The notes under the pieces were generated by a model. The model saw nothing but the letters and a program-made list of their open reading frames with translations, had not been told where the DNA came from and ran no database searches. This document shows positions 43,804-53,953 of a stretch of DNA of 64,000 nucleotides, piece after piece. The translations under genes were made by a program, and so were the position numbers. The stretch is from Massilia sp. METH4. GTDB lineage: Bacteria > Pseudomonadota > Gammaproteobacteria > Burkholderiales > Burkholderiaceae_D. The stretch covers positions 186,001 to 250,000 of the forward strand of contig NZ_CP146614.1 of NCBI RefSeq assembly GCF_037094685.1, in the 5' to 3' direction. The first letter of the stretch is position 1. Every line of letters begins with the position of its first letter.

Positions 43804-46800
43804 TCAGGCCGGCCGCTCTACCTTGTCGAGCGCCGCCTGCAGGTCCATCAGGTCGTACGGCTTGCGCAGGCAGGCCGCCTCGAATTCCAGGTGGTCGAGC
43901 GCTTCCTTGCCGTAACCGGTCGAGAAGATGATGCGCACCGGCATCGAGCTGGCCACCTTGCGTGCCAGCTCGATGCCGGACATGCCCGGCAGGCTCACGT
44001 CGGTGAACAGCACATCGAAGTCCTGCTCCTGCATCAGTTGCCAGGCCTGTTCGCCATCGGAGACGCCGGAAACCGTGTGCCCCAGCATGCCCACCAGCTC
44101 GCACACCATCTGCAGCGAATCCTGGTTGTCCTCCACCACCAGCACGCGCAGCGAGGCATGTTGCGGGTGCTGCGGCTGCGGTTCGAGCAGGCTGTGCTGG
44201 GCGGCCAGCTGTCGCTCGCGTGCCTGGACCTGCTGCCGGCGGTTGTTCAGCACATGGCGCAGCTTGCGCGCCAGGTCTTCGCGGCGGTAGGGCTTGCTCA
44301 GCAGTTCGAGGCCGGCATCGAGCCGGCCGCCATGCACGATTGCGTCCTGCGGGTAGCCGGACGTAAACAGCACCGCCAGGTTCGGCAATACCTGCTGGGC
44401 GATACGCGCCAGCTCGGGGCTGCGCAGCGGACCAGGCATGACCACGTCGGTGAACAGCAGGTCCACGTGTTCGCCCGATTCGAGGATGCGCAGCGCCTGT
44501 TCGCCATTCTCGGCGGACAGCACGCGGTAGCCGAGCGCGCCCAGCATGTCCAGCACCACGGCGCGCACGCCGGGATCGTCTTCCACGGCGAGGATGGTTT
44601 CGCTGCCGCCCGTGACGGGTCCGGTGCGCGCGCTGTTGCTCTCCGCCTCGCCGTCGCTGTCGGCCAGCATCGTGCGCGGCAGGTAGATCTTCACGCTGGT
44701 GCCCTGGCCGGGCTCGCTGTAGATGCGGATATGCCCGCGGCTCTGCTTGACGAAGCCATACGCCATCGACAGGCCCAGCCCGGTGCCCTCGCCTTCCGGC
44801 TTGGTGGTGAAGAACGGTTCGAAGGCCCGCTGCAGGACCTCGGGGGTCATGCCGCAACCGGTATCGGTCACCGACAGCATCACGTACTGGCCCGCCGGCA
44901 CGTCGACCAGCTTGCTGACATAGCGCTCGTCCAGCACCGCGTTGCCCAGCTCGATGGTGAGGCGGCCGGCACCCTCCATCGCATCGCGCGCGTTGATCGC
45001 CAGGTTCAGGATCACGTTCTCCAGCTGGCCCGGGTCGACCTGCGTGTTCCACAAGCCGCTGCCGACCACCAGTTGCAGGTCGACCGCCTCGCCCAGCGCG
45101 CGGCGCAGCAGCTCGTCCATGTTCGCCACCAGCCGCCCCAGGTCGGTGACCACCGGTTGCAGCGGCTGGCGCCGCGCGAACGCCAGCAATTGCGACGACA
45201 GCTTGGCGCCGCGCTCCACGGCGGCGATCGCCATGTCGAGCCGCCGCCGTGCGGCGTCGTCGCCGCCCAGTTGCTGCGCCAGCAAATGCAGGTTGCCGGA
45301 GATGATCTGCAGGACATTGTTGAAGTCGTGCGCCACCCCACCCGTCAGCTGGCCCACCGCTTCCATCTTCTGTGCCTGCCGCAATGCTTCCTCGGCCTTG
45401 TCGCGCTCGGCCACCTCGCGGCTCACGCGCTGCTCCAGCGTGTCGTTCAGGTCGCGCAGCGCCACTTCGATGCGGCGGCGCTCGGTGATGTCGGTCTTCA
45501 CGGCGATCAGCGCCACCGGCTGGCCGGCCTCGTCGTCCAGCCGGCTCATGCTGCTGGAGACCCACACCCACTGGCCGTCCGGCCGCGCGTAGCGTTTCTC
45601 CAGCGTGAACGGAACGCCGGTCTCGCGCAGCCGCGCGACCTGGGCGCGGTTTTCCTCCAGGTCGTCCGGGTGGATCAGGTCTTCCATGTGCATGCCCAGC
45701 AACGCTTGCTCGGAGCGGCCCAGCATCTGGCACAGCGCGCCGTTCACCCGCGTGTAGCGCCCTTCCAGCGACAGTTCCGACAAGCCCACCGACGCCTGGC
45801 CGAAGATCGCCGCCAGCCGGTCCTGGCTGGTGCGCAGCTGCTGCTCGATGCGCTTGCGGGCCGTGATGTCGAACGCCACGCCCACGTAGCGCCGCCGCGT
45901 CGGCGTGGCTCCTTCGATCACCTCGCCCTGCCGCGCCAGCCAGCGCACCTCGCCCGTATCCGGGCGCTGGATCCGGTATTCGGTATAGGCCAGCGGATTC
46001 GAATCGGCGCCCAGCCGCTCCGGCCCCACCCGCGCGCGGTCGCGCGGATCGACCAGCGAGACCAGCAGTTCCTCCGTCACCTCCACGTCGTCCGGCAAGC
46101 CCCACACGCGGCGGTATTCGGGCGACACGGCCAGCTTGCCCGTGGCGGGGAACCACTCGAAGCTGCCGATACCACCCGCCTGCTGCGCCATGCGCAGGCG
46201 CTCCTCGGTCAGGATGTGACCGGTGACGTCGACGCCTTCGACGAACACCCCCGTCACGCTGCCGTCGGCCGCGCGCAGCGGCTGGTACACGAAATCGAGG
46301 TAGCGCGGTTCCAGCTCGCCGTCCTCGCCCAGCAGGTGGACCTTCAGCTGCCGGCCCACGTACGGTTCGCCGGTGGCATACACGCGGTCGAGCAGTTCGA
46401 CGATGCCCTGGTCGCGCACTTCGGGCACCGCCTCCGCGACCGGCTTGCCGATCAGGTCGCGGTCGCCGACCAGCCGCTGGTAGGGCCGGTTGGCCAGCTC
46501 GAACACGTGCCGCGGGCCGCGCAGCACGGCCATGAAGCTCGGCGCCTGCTCGAACAGCTCGCGCAGCAGCTGGGTTTCCTCGCGCAGGCGGCGGTTCTGG
46601 TGATTCAATTGCGCGCGGTCCCGCTCGCGCTGCGATTCCATGCGCACGCGCCCGGTCACGTCCACCACCGTGCACAGCACGCCGCCGACGGCACCGTCGC
46701 TGTCGTGCACGGGGGTATAGAACAGGTCGAAATACACCTCTTCCGGCACGCCGTTGCGCAGCAGCGTCAGCGGCGTGGCCGGATGCTGCTGCGTCTCGCC

Positions 46801-47136
46801 CCGAAAACCCGCTTCCAGGATCGCGCGGTTCCAGTCCCAGATCTCGGGCCACGTGTCCGGCACGGTGCCGCCCAGGGCGGCCGGATGGCGGGCGCCGGCG
46901 ATTTCCACGTAGCCGTCGTTATAGATCATGACGTGCCGCGGCCCCCACATGAGCACCATGGCGATCGGCGAGTTGAGCACGATGTCGACCGTGGTACGCA
47001 GGGCCGGTGTCCAGGTTTCCGGATCGCCGAGCGGCGTGGCGGCCCAGTCGAAAGCACGTACCAGTTCGCCTACGGCGCCACCCCCGCGTGGCCGGTAGCC
47101 GCCAGCGCGCATCACCGCCTCGCCGATGGCGTTCAT
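43804..47136 (-). CDS. Soluble multi-PAS hybrid sensor histidine kinase with two receiver domains
   Basis: The 1110-residue protein lacks membrane spans. It has four PAS-like sensor domains (about 40-165, 185-310, 315-430 and 435-560). HisKA follows with His603 in G-G-V-A-H-D-F-N-N, then a HATPase domain (N-L-A-I-N-A-R-D-A-M, D-T-G-C-G-M-T, G-T-G-L-G-L-S-M). Two receiver domains end it, each with a phospho-acceptor aspartate (L-L-F-T-D-V-V-M-P and V-L-F-T-D-V-S-L-P). The first receiver is slightly unusual after its Asp (P-G-P-L-R-S-P). There is no output domain. The start overlaps the preceding kinase gene by four bases. Confidence 0.93.
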   Translation of the reverse strand: MNAIGEAVMRAGGYRPRGGGAVGELVRAFDWAATPLGDPETWTPALRTTVDIVLNSPIAMVLMWGPRHVMIYNDGYVEIAGARHPAALGGTVPDTWPEIWDWNRAILEAGFRGETQQHPATPLTLLRNGVPEEVYFDLFYTPVHDSDGAVGGVLCTVVDVTGRVRMESQRERDRAQLNHQNRRLREETQLLRELFEQAPSFMAVLRGPRHVFELANRPYQRLVGDRDLIGKPVAEAVPEVRDQGIVELLDRVYATGEPYVGRQLKVHLLGEDGELEPRYLDFVYQPLRAADGSVTGVFVEGVDVTGHILTEERLRMAQQAGGIGSFEWFPATGKLAVSPEYRRVWGLPDDVEVTEELLVSLVDPRDRARVGPERLGADSNPLAYTEYRIQRPDTGEVRWLARQGEVIEGATPTRRRYVGVAFDITARKRIEQQLRTSQDRLAAIFGQASVGLSELSLEGRYTRVNGALCQMLGRSEQALLGMHMEDLIHPDDLEENRAQVARLRETGVPFTLEKRYARPDGQWVWVSSSMSRLDDEAGQPVALIAVKTDITERRRIEVALRDLNDTLEQRVSREVAERDKAEEALRQAQKMEAVGQLTGGVAHDFNNVLQIISGNLHLLAQQLGGDDAARRRLDMAIAAVERGAKLSSQLLAFARRQPLQPVVTDLGRLVANMDELLRRALGEAVDLQLVVGSGLWNTQVDPGQLENVILNLAINARDAMEGAGRLTIELGNAVLDERYVSKLVDVPAGQYVMLSVTDTGCGMTPEVLQRAFEPFFTTKPEGEGTGLGLSMAYGFVKQSRGHIRIYSEPGQGTSVKIYLPRTMLADSDGEAESNSARTGPVTGGSETILAVEDDPGVRAVVLDMLGALGYRVLSAENGEQALRILESGEHVDLLFTDVVMPGPLRSPELARIAQQVLPNLAVLFTSGYPQDAIVHGGRLDAGLELLSKPYRREDLARKLRHVLNNRRQQVQARERQLAAQHSLLEPQPQHPQHASLRVLVVEDNQDSLQMVCELVGMLGHTVSGVSDGEQAWQLMQEQDFDVLFTDVSLPGMSGIELARKVASSMPVRIIFSTGYGKEALDHLEFEAACLRKPYDLMDLQAALDKVERPA

Positions 47137-48260
47137 GCCAGCGCCTGCGCGGTCGGGGCACCCGCGCCCACGCGCGGCAATGTCACCGTGACCACCGTCG
47201 TGCCCAGCGCGGCGTCGGAAGCGATGTCGATCTCTCCGCCGTGGGCATGCACGAAGGTGCTCGCGGTGTACAGGCCCAGACCCAGGCCCTGGCCGGATTT
47301 GCGTGCGGCATCGAGCCGCTGGTACGGTTCGAAGATGCCGGCCAGCCGGGCGGCCGGGATCACGCCGCGGTTGCCGATCGTGATGCGCAGGTGCTCCGGC
47401 GCGCTGCCATCCACGTTCACCAGTACCGCGTGCCCCGATTCACCGTGCTGCAGCGCGTTGCCGACCAGGTTCGAGATGACTTGCGCAAAAATGCCGGGAT
47501 CGACCGGCGCGGCCGCATCGCCGTGCGCCTCGACCACCACGCGCGACGGCTTGTCGGCGGCCTGGAACTCGTCTGCGATCGCGCGGCACAGCTCGGCCAC
47601 GTCGCGGTGCGCCTTCTTCAGCTGCATGTCGCCCGAGCGGATGCGCGCCAGGTCGAGCAGCTGGTCGACCATCTGCGCCATGCGCCTGGCGCTGCCGCCG
47701 ATGCGCTGCGCCGTCACCGCCACCTTCGGATGATCGGTCATCATCGGCAGCAGCATCGCGCCGTTCATCACCACCGACAGCGGCGTGCGCAGGTCGTGCC
47801 CCAGCACGGCCATGAACATCTCGTTCATGTGCAGCGCGCGCTTCAATTCGTCGAGCTGGTGCGACAGCTGCTTGCGCTGCAGGTACAGCTCGACGAACAC
47901 ATTGACCTTGCTGACGAGGGCCTGGGCATCGATCGGCTTGAACATGAAGTCGACCGCGCCGGCCTCGTAGCCGCGGAAGCGGTAGTTCGTTTCGCGCGAC
48001 GCGGCCGTCAGGAAGATCAGCGGAATGGCGCGGGTGCGCTCGCTGCCGCGCATCAGCTCGGCCAGCTCGAAGCCATCCATGTCCGGCATCTGCACGTCGA
48101 CCAGCGCCAGCGCCACCTCGTGCACGAGCAGCATTTCCAGCGCCTCGGCGCCGGAGGAAGCCTTCAACAGGTTCAGGCCCGGACGGGCCAGCAATGCCTC
48201 GAGGGCGATCAGGTTTTGCGGGATGTCGTCGACGACAAGGATATTGATCGGTGCAGTCAC
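47133..48260 (-). CDS. Receiver-histidine kinase (REC-HisKA-HATPase)
   Basis: The 375-residue protein has an N-terminal receiver (acidic D-D at 11-12, Asp55 in L-V-D-V-Q-M-P-D, Lys in M-F-K-P-I). A HisKA domain with His155 in L-G-H-D-L-R-T-P-L and a HATPase domain (N-L-V-G-N-A-L-Q-H-G, G-Q-G-L-G-L-G-L-Y) follow. It reads as a phosphorylation-controlled kinase and is likely part of a multistep relay with the overlapping hybrid kinase. The start is a GTG at 48260. No sensor domain of its own is seen. Confidence 0.92.
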   Translation of the reverse strand: MTAPINILVVDDIPQNLIALEALLARPGLNLLKASSGAEALEMLLVHEVALALVDVQMPDMDGFELAELMRGSERTRAIPLIFLTAASRETNYRFRGYEAGAVDFMFKPIDAQALVSKVNVFVELYLQRKQLSHQLDELKRALHMNEMFMAVLGHDLRTPLSVVMNGAMLLPMMTDHPKVAVTAQRIGGSARRMAQMVDQLLDLARIRSGDMQLKKAHRDVAELCRAIADEFQAADKPSRVVVEAHGDAAAPVDPGIFAQVISNLVGNALQHGESGHAVLVNVDGSAPEHLRITIGNRGVIPAARLAGIFEPYQRLDAARKSGQGLGLGLYTASTFVHAHGGEIDIASDAALGTTVVTVTLPRVGAGAPTAQALA

Positions 48261-48486
48261 TGGTTCTGGTCTTCACGGCAAACAGGATAGGCCGGGCGGC
48301 GCCTCGTGGGCGGTCCGGCCCTGATTAGCTGCAATGCTACAACGTTTGCAAGGATGACAGCGCATGGTTGAAACGACAAGTAGATGACAAGAAGTTACAC
48401 GAAACCTCCGGAAAGCCGGGGCCGCGGGCCGCCTGCACGCTGCTGCCGCAGGCGGTAGAATGCGCGTTTTCAGACAGGATCGCACG

Positions 48487-48993
48487 ATGACTTTCGCCCT
48501 CTCCGACACCGCCTACCGCACCGACACCCTTGAAGCCAAGGAAACCATGTACGCCGACCTGCGCTCGCAGCTGACCGGGCTGCTGCACGGCGAAACCGAC
48601 TGGATCGCCAACACGGCCAACTTCAGTTCCCTGGTGTTCAATACGATGCCCGACCTGAACTGGGCCGGCTTCTACTTCCTGCCAACGCCGGATGAACTGG
48701 TGCTGGGCCCGTTCCAGGGCAAGCCGGCATGCATCCGCATCAAGCGCGGCCGCGGCGTGTGCGGCAGCACCGTCGAGAAAGGCGAGTCGATCGTGGTGCA
48801 GGACGTGCATGCCTTCCCCGGCCATATCGCCTGCGACGCGGCGTCGCGCTCGGAACTGGTGGTGCCGGTGTTCGTGAATGGCACGATCGCCGGCGTGTTC
48901 GACCTGGACAGCCCGCTGCCGAACCGTTTCGACGACGTGGATGCGCGCGGCATCGAATCGCTCGTGCGCATCCTGGAACAGACGCGCGCCTGA
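48487..48993 (+). CDS. msrC: Free methionine-(R)-sulfoxide reductase (GAF domain)
   Basis: The 168-residue protein is a single GAF domain of the fRMsr type that reduces free Met-R-sulfoxide. Three catalytic cysteines are present as Cys82, Cys92 and Cys116, a spacing that matches Cys84, Cys94 and Cys118 of the Escherichia coli enzyme. The signature G-V-C-G-S-T and H-I-A-C-D-A-A-S-R-S-E are intact. I chose the ATG at 48487 with AGGA upstream. A TAGAAT -10-like hexamer is at about 48456. Confidence 0.94.
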   Translation: MTFALSDTAYRTDTLEAKETMYADLRSQLTGLLHGETDWIANTANFSSLVFNTMPDLNWAGFYFLPTPDELVLGPFQGKPACIRIKRGRGVCGSTVEKGESIVVQDVHAFPGHIACDAASRSELVVPVFVNGTIAGVFDLDSPLPNRFDDVDARGIESLVRILEQTRA

Positions 48994-49018
48994 TCGGCAG
49001 GAATGGCGCGGCGCGGCT

Positions 49019-49855
49019 CTATACCAGCAGCGCCGCACTCATCGACTTGGCCTGTTCGGCCGCATCGTCCATCAGCACGGCGATCTGCGGGTGCTCTTCC
49101 AGATAGCCGGCCAGCGCGGCGGTGCGCGCCAGCACATGGTCCTGCGCCTGCGGCAGGGGCGACGGTACCGGGCACAGGTAGCGCGCCACCAGCAGCGTGT
49201 CGCGCAAGCCTTCGGGCGGAATCCCGACGGCGCCACCGCGCAGCGACACGATCGCCAGGGCGACCGGCTCCGGCACCTGCAGCTTCTTCATGATTTCGCG
49301 CGCGATGATTTCCTGCGCGGCGCCCATCCAGTCTTCCGGATCGTCCAGCAGGCCGGGGATCGCATCGGCGCGCGCCAGCAGGTAGAATCCCCCCACCTCG
49401 TGCATGATGCCGGCGAACAGCGCCGTATCGGCCTCGGTGCGCGTCACCTTGCCGGCGATCACGTAGGCCAGCGCCGCAACGTGCGCCGTGTACTTCCACA
49501 ATTGCTCGGCACGCACGCGCAACTGCGCATCGCGGATCTTCGCGCCGAACTGGCGCACCACCATCGCGGCCGCCAGCGTGTACAGGTTGCGGTAGCCCAG
49601 GCGCATCACGGCCGTGCGCACGCTGGTGGCCAGCGCCGCGCCGTTCGAGCGGAACACGGCGGAGTTGGCGAGCGCCACCGCGCGCGCCGCCAGGATCGGC
49701 TCGGCCAGCAGCTTGCGGATCACTTCCTCGTCGTGACAATCCGGGTCGGCCAGCGTCATCTGCAACGACAGGGCGGCGTTGACGCTGGTAGGGAATACCA
49801 GCTCGCCGCGCTGGGCCTCGGTCACGATCTGTGCGAAGTCTTTGAGCTTTTCCAT
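49019..49855 (-). CDS. HDOD-domain protein
   Basis: The 278-residue protein has an HDOD domain over most of its length (V-F-P-T-S-V-N-A-A-L start, V-R-T-A-V-M-R-L-G-Y-R-N-L). An H-E-V-G-G-F motif near 152-157 replaces the catalytic H-D pair of true HD phosphohydrolases. HDOD proteins act as non-enzymatic scaffolds in signalling, type IV pilus or stress control. No EAL or GGDEF domain is attached. It converges with msrC. Confidence 0.9.
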   Translation of the reverse strand: MEKLKDFAQIVTEAQRGELVFPTSVNAALSLQMTLADPDCHDEEVIRKLLAEPILAARAVALANSAVFRSNGAALATSVRTAVMRLGYRNLYTLAAAMVVRQFGAKIRDAQLRVRAEQLWKYTAHVAALAYVIAGKVTRTEADTALFAGIMHEVGGFYLLARADAIPGLLDDPEDWMGAAQEIIAREIMKKLQVPEPVALAIVSLRGGAVGIPPEGLRDTLLVARYLCPVPSPLPQAQDHVLARTAALAGYLEEHPQIAVLMDDAAEQAKSMSAALLV

Positions 49856-49954
49856 GGCTGAACTATACCTGTTCCGCCATGGCGGCGGTATGCCGCCCCT
49901 GTGCGGGGCGAGAAATATTTAGCTGCCTGTGCCGGCTTGCATCATGCAATCAGC

Positions 49955-50245
49955 TCAGGCCAGCTTCGTCAGCTTGTCGACCTTGATGTCGGCCGCCTTG
50001 CCGATCGCCGCCACGAGGGCCAGGAAATGCGCGGTCGCCTCATGCTCCTTTAGCGCCGCCTCGCCCGTCCACTCTTCCAGCATCACGAATTTCGCCGGTT
50101 CGGCATTGTCGACATGCAATTCATAGCGCAGGCAACCGGCTTCGGCGCGGCTGGGCGGCACCACCTGCTCGAGGGCGGCGCGCACGGCGGCCTCCTCGCC
50201 AGGATGGGCGGTGATGGTGGCGACGACGGTCAGGGGTTGGGTCAT
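49955..50245 (-). CDS. ABM-family putative quinol monooxygenase
   Basis: The 96-residue protein is a single antibiotic-biosynthesis-monooxygenase domain (ferredoxin-like fold, likely dimeric): V-V-A-T-I-T-A-H-P-G-E-E at the start, S-R-A-E-A-G-C-L-R-Y-E-L, F-V-M-L-E-E-W. The family includes YgiN-type quinol oxidases that work without metals. The true start at 50245 has AAAGGA upstream; the open frame beyond is not coding. Substrate unknown. Confidence 0.9.
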   Translation of the reverse strand: MTQPLTVVATITAHPGEEAAVRAALEQVVPPSRAEAGCLRYELHVDNAEPAKFVMLEEWTGEAALKEHEATAHFLALVAAIGKAADIKVDKLTKLA

Positions 50246-50356
50246 GTTGGTTCCTTTCGCTGCGTTGAAGAGCTGATTAGTGTAAGCGCGAACACACTTC
50301 CCTGCCGAAACCTTGCCTGCGTTAGAATTCCTGGTCCCCCAGACTCGAGAATATCC

Positions 50357-51085
50357 ATGGTCATCGACTTCGTTCCCGGCACCCTGTGCGACGAGCGCCT
50401 GTGGTACAAGCTGCTGCCGCTGCTGCCGGCCGGCTTCGGGGCGCGCCACGTCCCGCTGTACGGGGCGCGCACCCGGGCGCAGATGCAGGAGCTTATCGCC
50501 ACGCACACGGCGCCCCGTGCGCACATCGTCGCGTTCTCGATGGGCGCCTACCTGGCCCTCGAGCACGCGCTGGCGCACCCGGACCGGGTGGCGTCGCTCG
50601 TGCTGATCGCGGCCTCGGCACGCGGCCTCGGCGAGGAAGAAAAGGAGCGGCGCCGCCGCACCATGGCCGCGCTGGAGACGCAACCCTTCGCGGGCATGCC
50701 GCCCAGCCAGCTGCGCGGCTTCGTGCACCCGCCGCACCTGCACGACCCGTCGATCGCGGGGGTAATTCATCAGATGGCGCTGGACCTGGGCAAGGAAACC
50801 ATGCTGGCGCAGTTCGAGGCGTCGATGGAGCGGGCCGACCTGATGGAGCGGCTGCATGAGTTGCGTTGCCCCGTGTTGTTCGTGGGCGGCGAGTTCGACC
50901 AGAAAGTCCCTGCCGACGACCTGCGGGAAATGTCGGACAGGGTGCGGCAGTCCTGCCTCGGATACGCCGATGACTCGGGCCACATGGTTCCACTCGAGGC
51001 GCCGGAAGAACTGGCCGACGACCTGTACTTCTTCTACTCCTCGTTCCTCGAAGAGCCCGTCGAGCGCCGTACGCTGACAGGGTGA
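50357..51085 (+). CDS. Alpha/beta-fold hydrolase
   Basis: The 242-residue protein has the alpha/beta hydrolase triad: nucleophile Ser in A-F-S-M-G-A (near 58), Asp in G-G-E-F-D-Q-K-V and His in D-S-G-H-M-V. The helical cap is short. Substrate is not evident; esterases and MenH/BioH-like enzymes share this layout. It diverges from the monooxygenase gene. A 34-bp sequence just after its stop codon is repeated at the mutS start. Confidence 0.9.
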   Translation: MVIDFVPGTLCDERLWYKLLPLLPAGFGARHVPLYGARTRAQMQELIATHTAPRAHIVAFSMGAYLALEHALAHPDRVASLVLIAASARGLGEEEKERRRRTMAALETQPFAGMPPSQLRGFVHPPHLHDPSIAGVIHQMALDLGKETMLAQFEASMERADLMERLHELRCPVLFVGGEFDQKVPADDLREMSDRVRQSCLGYADDSGHMVPLEAPEELADDLYFFYSSFLEEPVERRTLTG

Positions 51086-51119
51086 GATGCACGCCTCAGC
51101 GCACCATGCCTCAGCCGTA
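51086..51119. repeat. Duplicated mutS leader segment, copy 1
   Basis: This 34-bp stretch (ATGCACGCC...CATGCCTCAGCCGTA) matches 51232-51265 at 29 of 34 positions. It starts directly after the hydrolase stop codon. It looks like a local duplication of the mutS 5' region. Confidence 0.8.
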
Positions 51120-51228
51120 ATCAATTTGCCAACACAGCCATTGCTGATCCTGCGGCGGGCATGCCGCGCGGGACAGCTTGGGCAGCCATCGAGTGGTGTC
51201 TATTTCTCAATCCACCCCTCGGACCGGG

Positions 51229-51234
51229 TAAAAT
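51229..51234 (+). promoter_or_regulatory. Possible -10 element of mutS
   Basis: TAAAAT lies 35 bp before the chosen mutS start and would place transcription at about 51241. No good -35 hexamer is seen 16-18 bp upstream. It overlaps an alternative ATG at 51233, which argues for the later start. Confidence 0.35.
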
Positions 51235-51265
51235 GCACGCCCAACCGCACCATTCCTCAGCCGTA
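51232..51265. repeat. Duplicated mutS leader segment, copy 2
   Basis: This is the copy next to the mutS start; see 51086-51119. Its ATG at 51233 is in frame with mutS. Confidence 0.8.
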
Positions 51266-51268
51266 GCC

Positions 51269-53953
51269 ATGAACGTCCCCGCAGAGATCAACGCCGCCGC
51301 CGTCAAGAACGGCCCCGCCGAAAAAGTCACGCCCATGATGCAGCAATACCTGCGCATCAAGGCCGAGCATCCGACGATGCTCGTGTTCTACCGGATGGGC
51401 GATTTCTATGAACTGTTCTACGACGATGCCGAGAAGGCCGCCCGCATCCTCGGCATCACGCTGACGGCGCGCGGCCACAACAACGGCGTGCCGATCAAGA
51501 TGGCGGGCGTACCCTTCCATTCGCTGGACGGCTACCTCGCCAAGCTCGTGAAGCTGGGCGAATCGTGCGCGATCTGCGAGCAAATCGGCGATCCGGCCAC
51601 CAGCAAGGGCCCGGTCGAGCGCAAGGTCGTGCGCATCGTCACGCCCGGCACCTTGACCGACTCCGACCTGTTGCCCGAGAAATCCGAGCGCCCGCTGCTG
51701 GCCCTGTCCCTGCTCACGCAGCGCAAGGGCGTCACCTGCGGCCTGGCCTGGCTGTCGCTGGCGTCCGGCAACCTGAAGCTGATGGAATTCTCGGGCGACC
51801 AGCGTGCCGTCAACGCGCGCCTGCAGCAGGAGCTGGAGCGCATCGTGCCGGCCGAGATCCTGCGCGCCGATGGCGGCGACCTGTTCGACGAGATCACGAT
51901 CTGCCACGTGAACAACATGCCGGAGTGGCATTTCGATGTGGTGCACGGCCACAAGGCCCTGCTGGACCAGCTGGGCGTGGCCACGCTGACCGGCTTCGGC
52001 GCCGATGGCATGGGCCCCGCGTTCGGCGCCGCCGGCGCCCTGCTGCGCTATGCGCAATCGACGCAGGGGCGCGGCCTGCAGCACGTGAAGAACCTGTCGT
52101 GCGAGACGGAGACGGAATTCATCGGGCTGGACGCCGCCACGCGCCGCAACCTGGAGCTGACGGAGACGATCCGCGGCCAGGAAGCGCCCACGCTGTTCTC
52201 GCTGCTGGATGGCTGCCGCACGGCGATGGGTTCGCGCCTCTTGCGCCACTGGCTGCACCACCCGCGCCGCGACCAGTCCGTCGCCCGTGGCCGGCACGAC
52301 GCCATTGCCGCGCTGATGCAGGACGATGCCACGGGCTCGCTGGGCTTCCACCTGCAGCACGTGCCCGATATCGAGCGCATCACCACGCGCGTGGCGCTGC
52401 TGACGGCGCGCCCGCGCGACCTGGCGGCCCTGCGCGACGGCTTGCAGCAACTGCCCAAGCTGCAGAAGTCGCTGGAGCGCGTGCTGGGCCTGGACAATGC
52501 CGACAGCCTGCTTTCGCGCATCCACGGCCAGATCGAGTCGCCGGGCCCCTGCGTGGACCTGCTGGTGCGCGCCGTGATGCCGGAACCGGCCACCATGGTG
52601 CGCGACGGCGGCGTGATCGCGCGCGGCTTCGACACCGAGCTCGATGAACTGCGCGGCCTGTCGGAAAATGCCGGCCAGTTCCTCGTCGACCTGGAGGCGC
52701 GCGAGCGCGCCCGCACCGGCATCGCCAACCTGCGCGTCGAGTACAACAAGGTGCACGGCTTCTATATCGAGGTCACCAACGGCCAGGCCGACAAGGTGCC
52801 GGACGATTACCGCCGCCGCCAGACGCTGAAGAACTGCGAACGCTACATCACGCCGGAACTGAAGGCCTTCGAGGACAAGGCGCTGTCGGCCCAGGACCGC
52901 GCACTGGCGCGCGAAAAGGTGCTGTACGACGGGCTGCTGGCCGACCTGGCGCCGCACATCGGCTGCCTGCAGACGATCGCCGCGGCCATCGCCCAGCTCG
53001 ACACGCTGACGGCGCTGGCCGAACACGCGCTGCGCAACAACTGGTGCGCCCCGAAGCTGGTGGCCGAATCGTGCATCGACATTCGCGAAGGCCGCCACCC
53101 GGTGGTCGAGAACCAGATCGAGCGCTTCATCGCCAACGACTGCCGCCTGCTGGCCGAGCGCCGGCTGCTCCTGATCACCGGCCCGAACATGGGCGGTAAG
53201 TCGACCTTCATGCGCCAGGTCGCGCTGATCACGCTGCTGGCCTACGTGGGCAGCTACGTGCCGGCCGCCAGCGCCACCATCGGCCCGATCGACCGCATCT
53301 TCACGCGCATCGGCGCCACCGACGACCTGGCCGGTGGACGCTCCACGTTCATGGTGGAGATGACGGAAGCGGCCACGATCCTGAACGGCGCCACGGAACA
53401 CTCGCTGGTGCTGATGGACGAGATCGGCCGCGGCACCTCGACCTTCGACGGCCTGGCGCTGGCATGGGCGATCGCGCGCCACCTGATCGACACGAGCCGC
53501 AGTTTCACGCTGTTCGCCACGCACTACTTCGAGCTGACGCAGCTGCCGGAAAGCCATCCGACGGCGGCCAACGTGCACCTGTCGGCCGTGGAGCACAAGG
53601 ACAGCATCGTGTTCCTGCACGCCGTGCAGGAAGGCCCGGCCTCCCAAAGCTACGGTTTGCAGGTGGCGCAGCTGGCCGGCGTGCCGCAGGGCGTGATCAA
53701 GGCGGCGCGCAAGCACCTGGCCCGCCTGGAGGCGCAGGCGCTCGATGCCACGCCGCAGCTGGACCTGTTCGCCGCGCCCGCGGCGGCGCTGTCCACCGAT
53801 CCTGACGACGAGCCGGCTGCCGCTCCGGCTCCGGCCGAAGATCCGAAACTGGCGGGACTGCTCGCGGCGCTGGACGAGCTGGACCCCGATGCCCTGTCGC
53901 CGCGCGAAGCGCTGGACCGGCTGTACCAGCTGAAGCGCCTCGTGCCGGCATGA
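51269..53953 (+). CDS. mutS: DNA mismatch repair protein MutS
   Basis: MutS recognises mismatches and starts methyl-directed repair. With the start at 51269 the protein has 894 residues. The mismatch-binding Phe-x-Glu is Phe46-Tyr-Glu48 in G-D-F-Y-E-L-F. Connector, core and clamp domains follow. Walker A is G-P-N-M-G-G-K-S-T near 638-646 and Walker B is [10 protein letters not shown]. The C-terminal tail has the dimer/tetramer helix ([10 protein letters not shown]). An in-frame ATG at 51233 would add 12 residues but overlaps a -10-like element. The gene following overlaps the stop by four bases. Confidence 0.97.
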   Translation: MNVPAEINAAAVKNGPAEKVTPMMQQYLRIKAEHPTMLVFYRMGDFYELFYDDAEKAARILGITLTARGHNNGVPIKMAGVPFHSLDGYLAKLVKLGESCAICEQIGDPATSKGPVERKVVRIVTPGTLTDSDLLPEKSERPLLALSLLTQRKGVTCGLAWLSLASGNLKLMEFSGDQRAVNARLQQELERIVPAEILRADGGDLFDEITICHVNNMPEWHFDVVHGHKALLDQLGVATLTGFGADGMGPAFGAAGALLRYAQSTQGRGLQHVKNLSCETETEFIGLDAATRRNLELTETIRGQEAPTLFSLLDGCRTAMGSRLLRHWLHHPRRDQSVARGRHDAIAALMQDDATGSLGFHLQHVPDIERITTRVALLTARPRDLAALRDGLQQLPKLQKSLERVLGLDNADSLLSRIHGQIESPGPCVDLLVRAVMPEPATMVRDGGVIARGFDTELDELRGLSENAGQFLVDLEARERARTGIANLRVEYNKVHGFYIEVTNGQADKVPDDYRRRQTLKNCERYITPELKAFEDKALSAQDRALAREKVLYDGLLADLAPHIGCLQTIAAAIAQLDTLTALAEHALRNNWCAPKLVAESCIDIREGRHPVVENQIERFIANDCRLLAERRLLLITGPNMGGKSTFMRQVALITLLAYVGSYVPAASATIGPIDRIFTRIGATDDLAGGRSTFMVEMTEAATILNGATEHSLVLMDEIGRGTSTFDGLALAWAIARHLIDTSRSFTLFATHYFELTQLPESHPTAANVHLSAVEHKDSIVFLHAVQEGPASQSYGLQVAQLAGVPQGVIKAARKHLARLEAQALDATPQLDLFAAPAAALSTDPDDEPAAAPAPAEDPKLAGLLAALDELDPDALSPREALDRLYQLKRLVPA

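Noticed and set aside
43891..47733. A 1280-codon open frame on the plus strand, antisense to the sensor kinase genes
   Set aside because: It runs across two real genes in a high-GC region, has a composition typical of reverse-frame reading (many Arg, Gln, His, Ala) and no motif. The minus-strand kinase domains are unambiguous.
51257..53716. An 819-codon open frame antisense to mutS
   Set aside because: No domain and no ribosome-binding site; MutS on the plus strand is certain.
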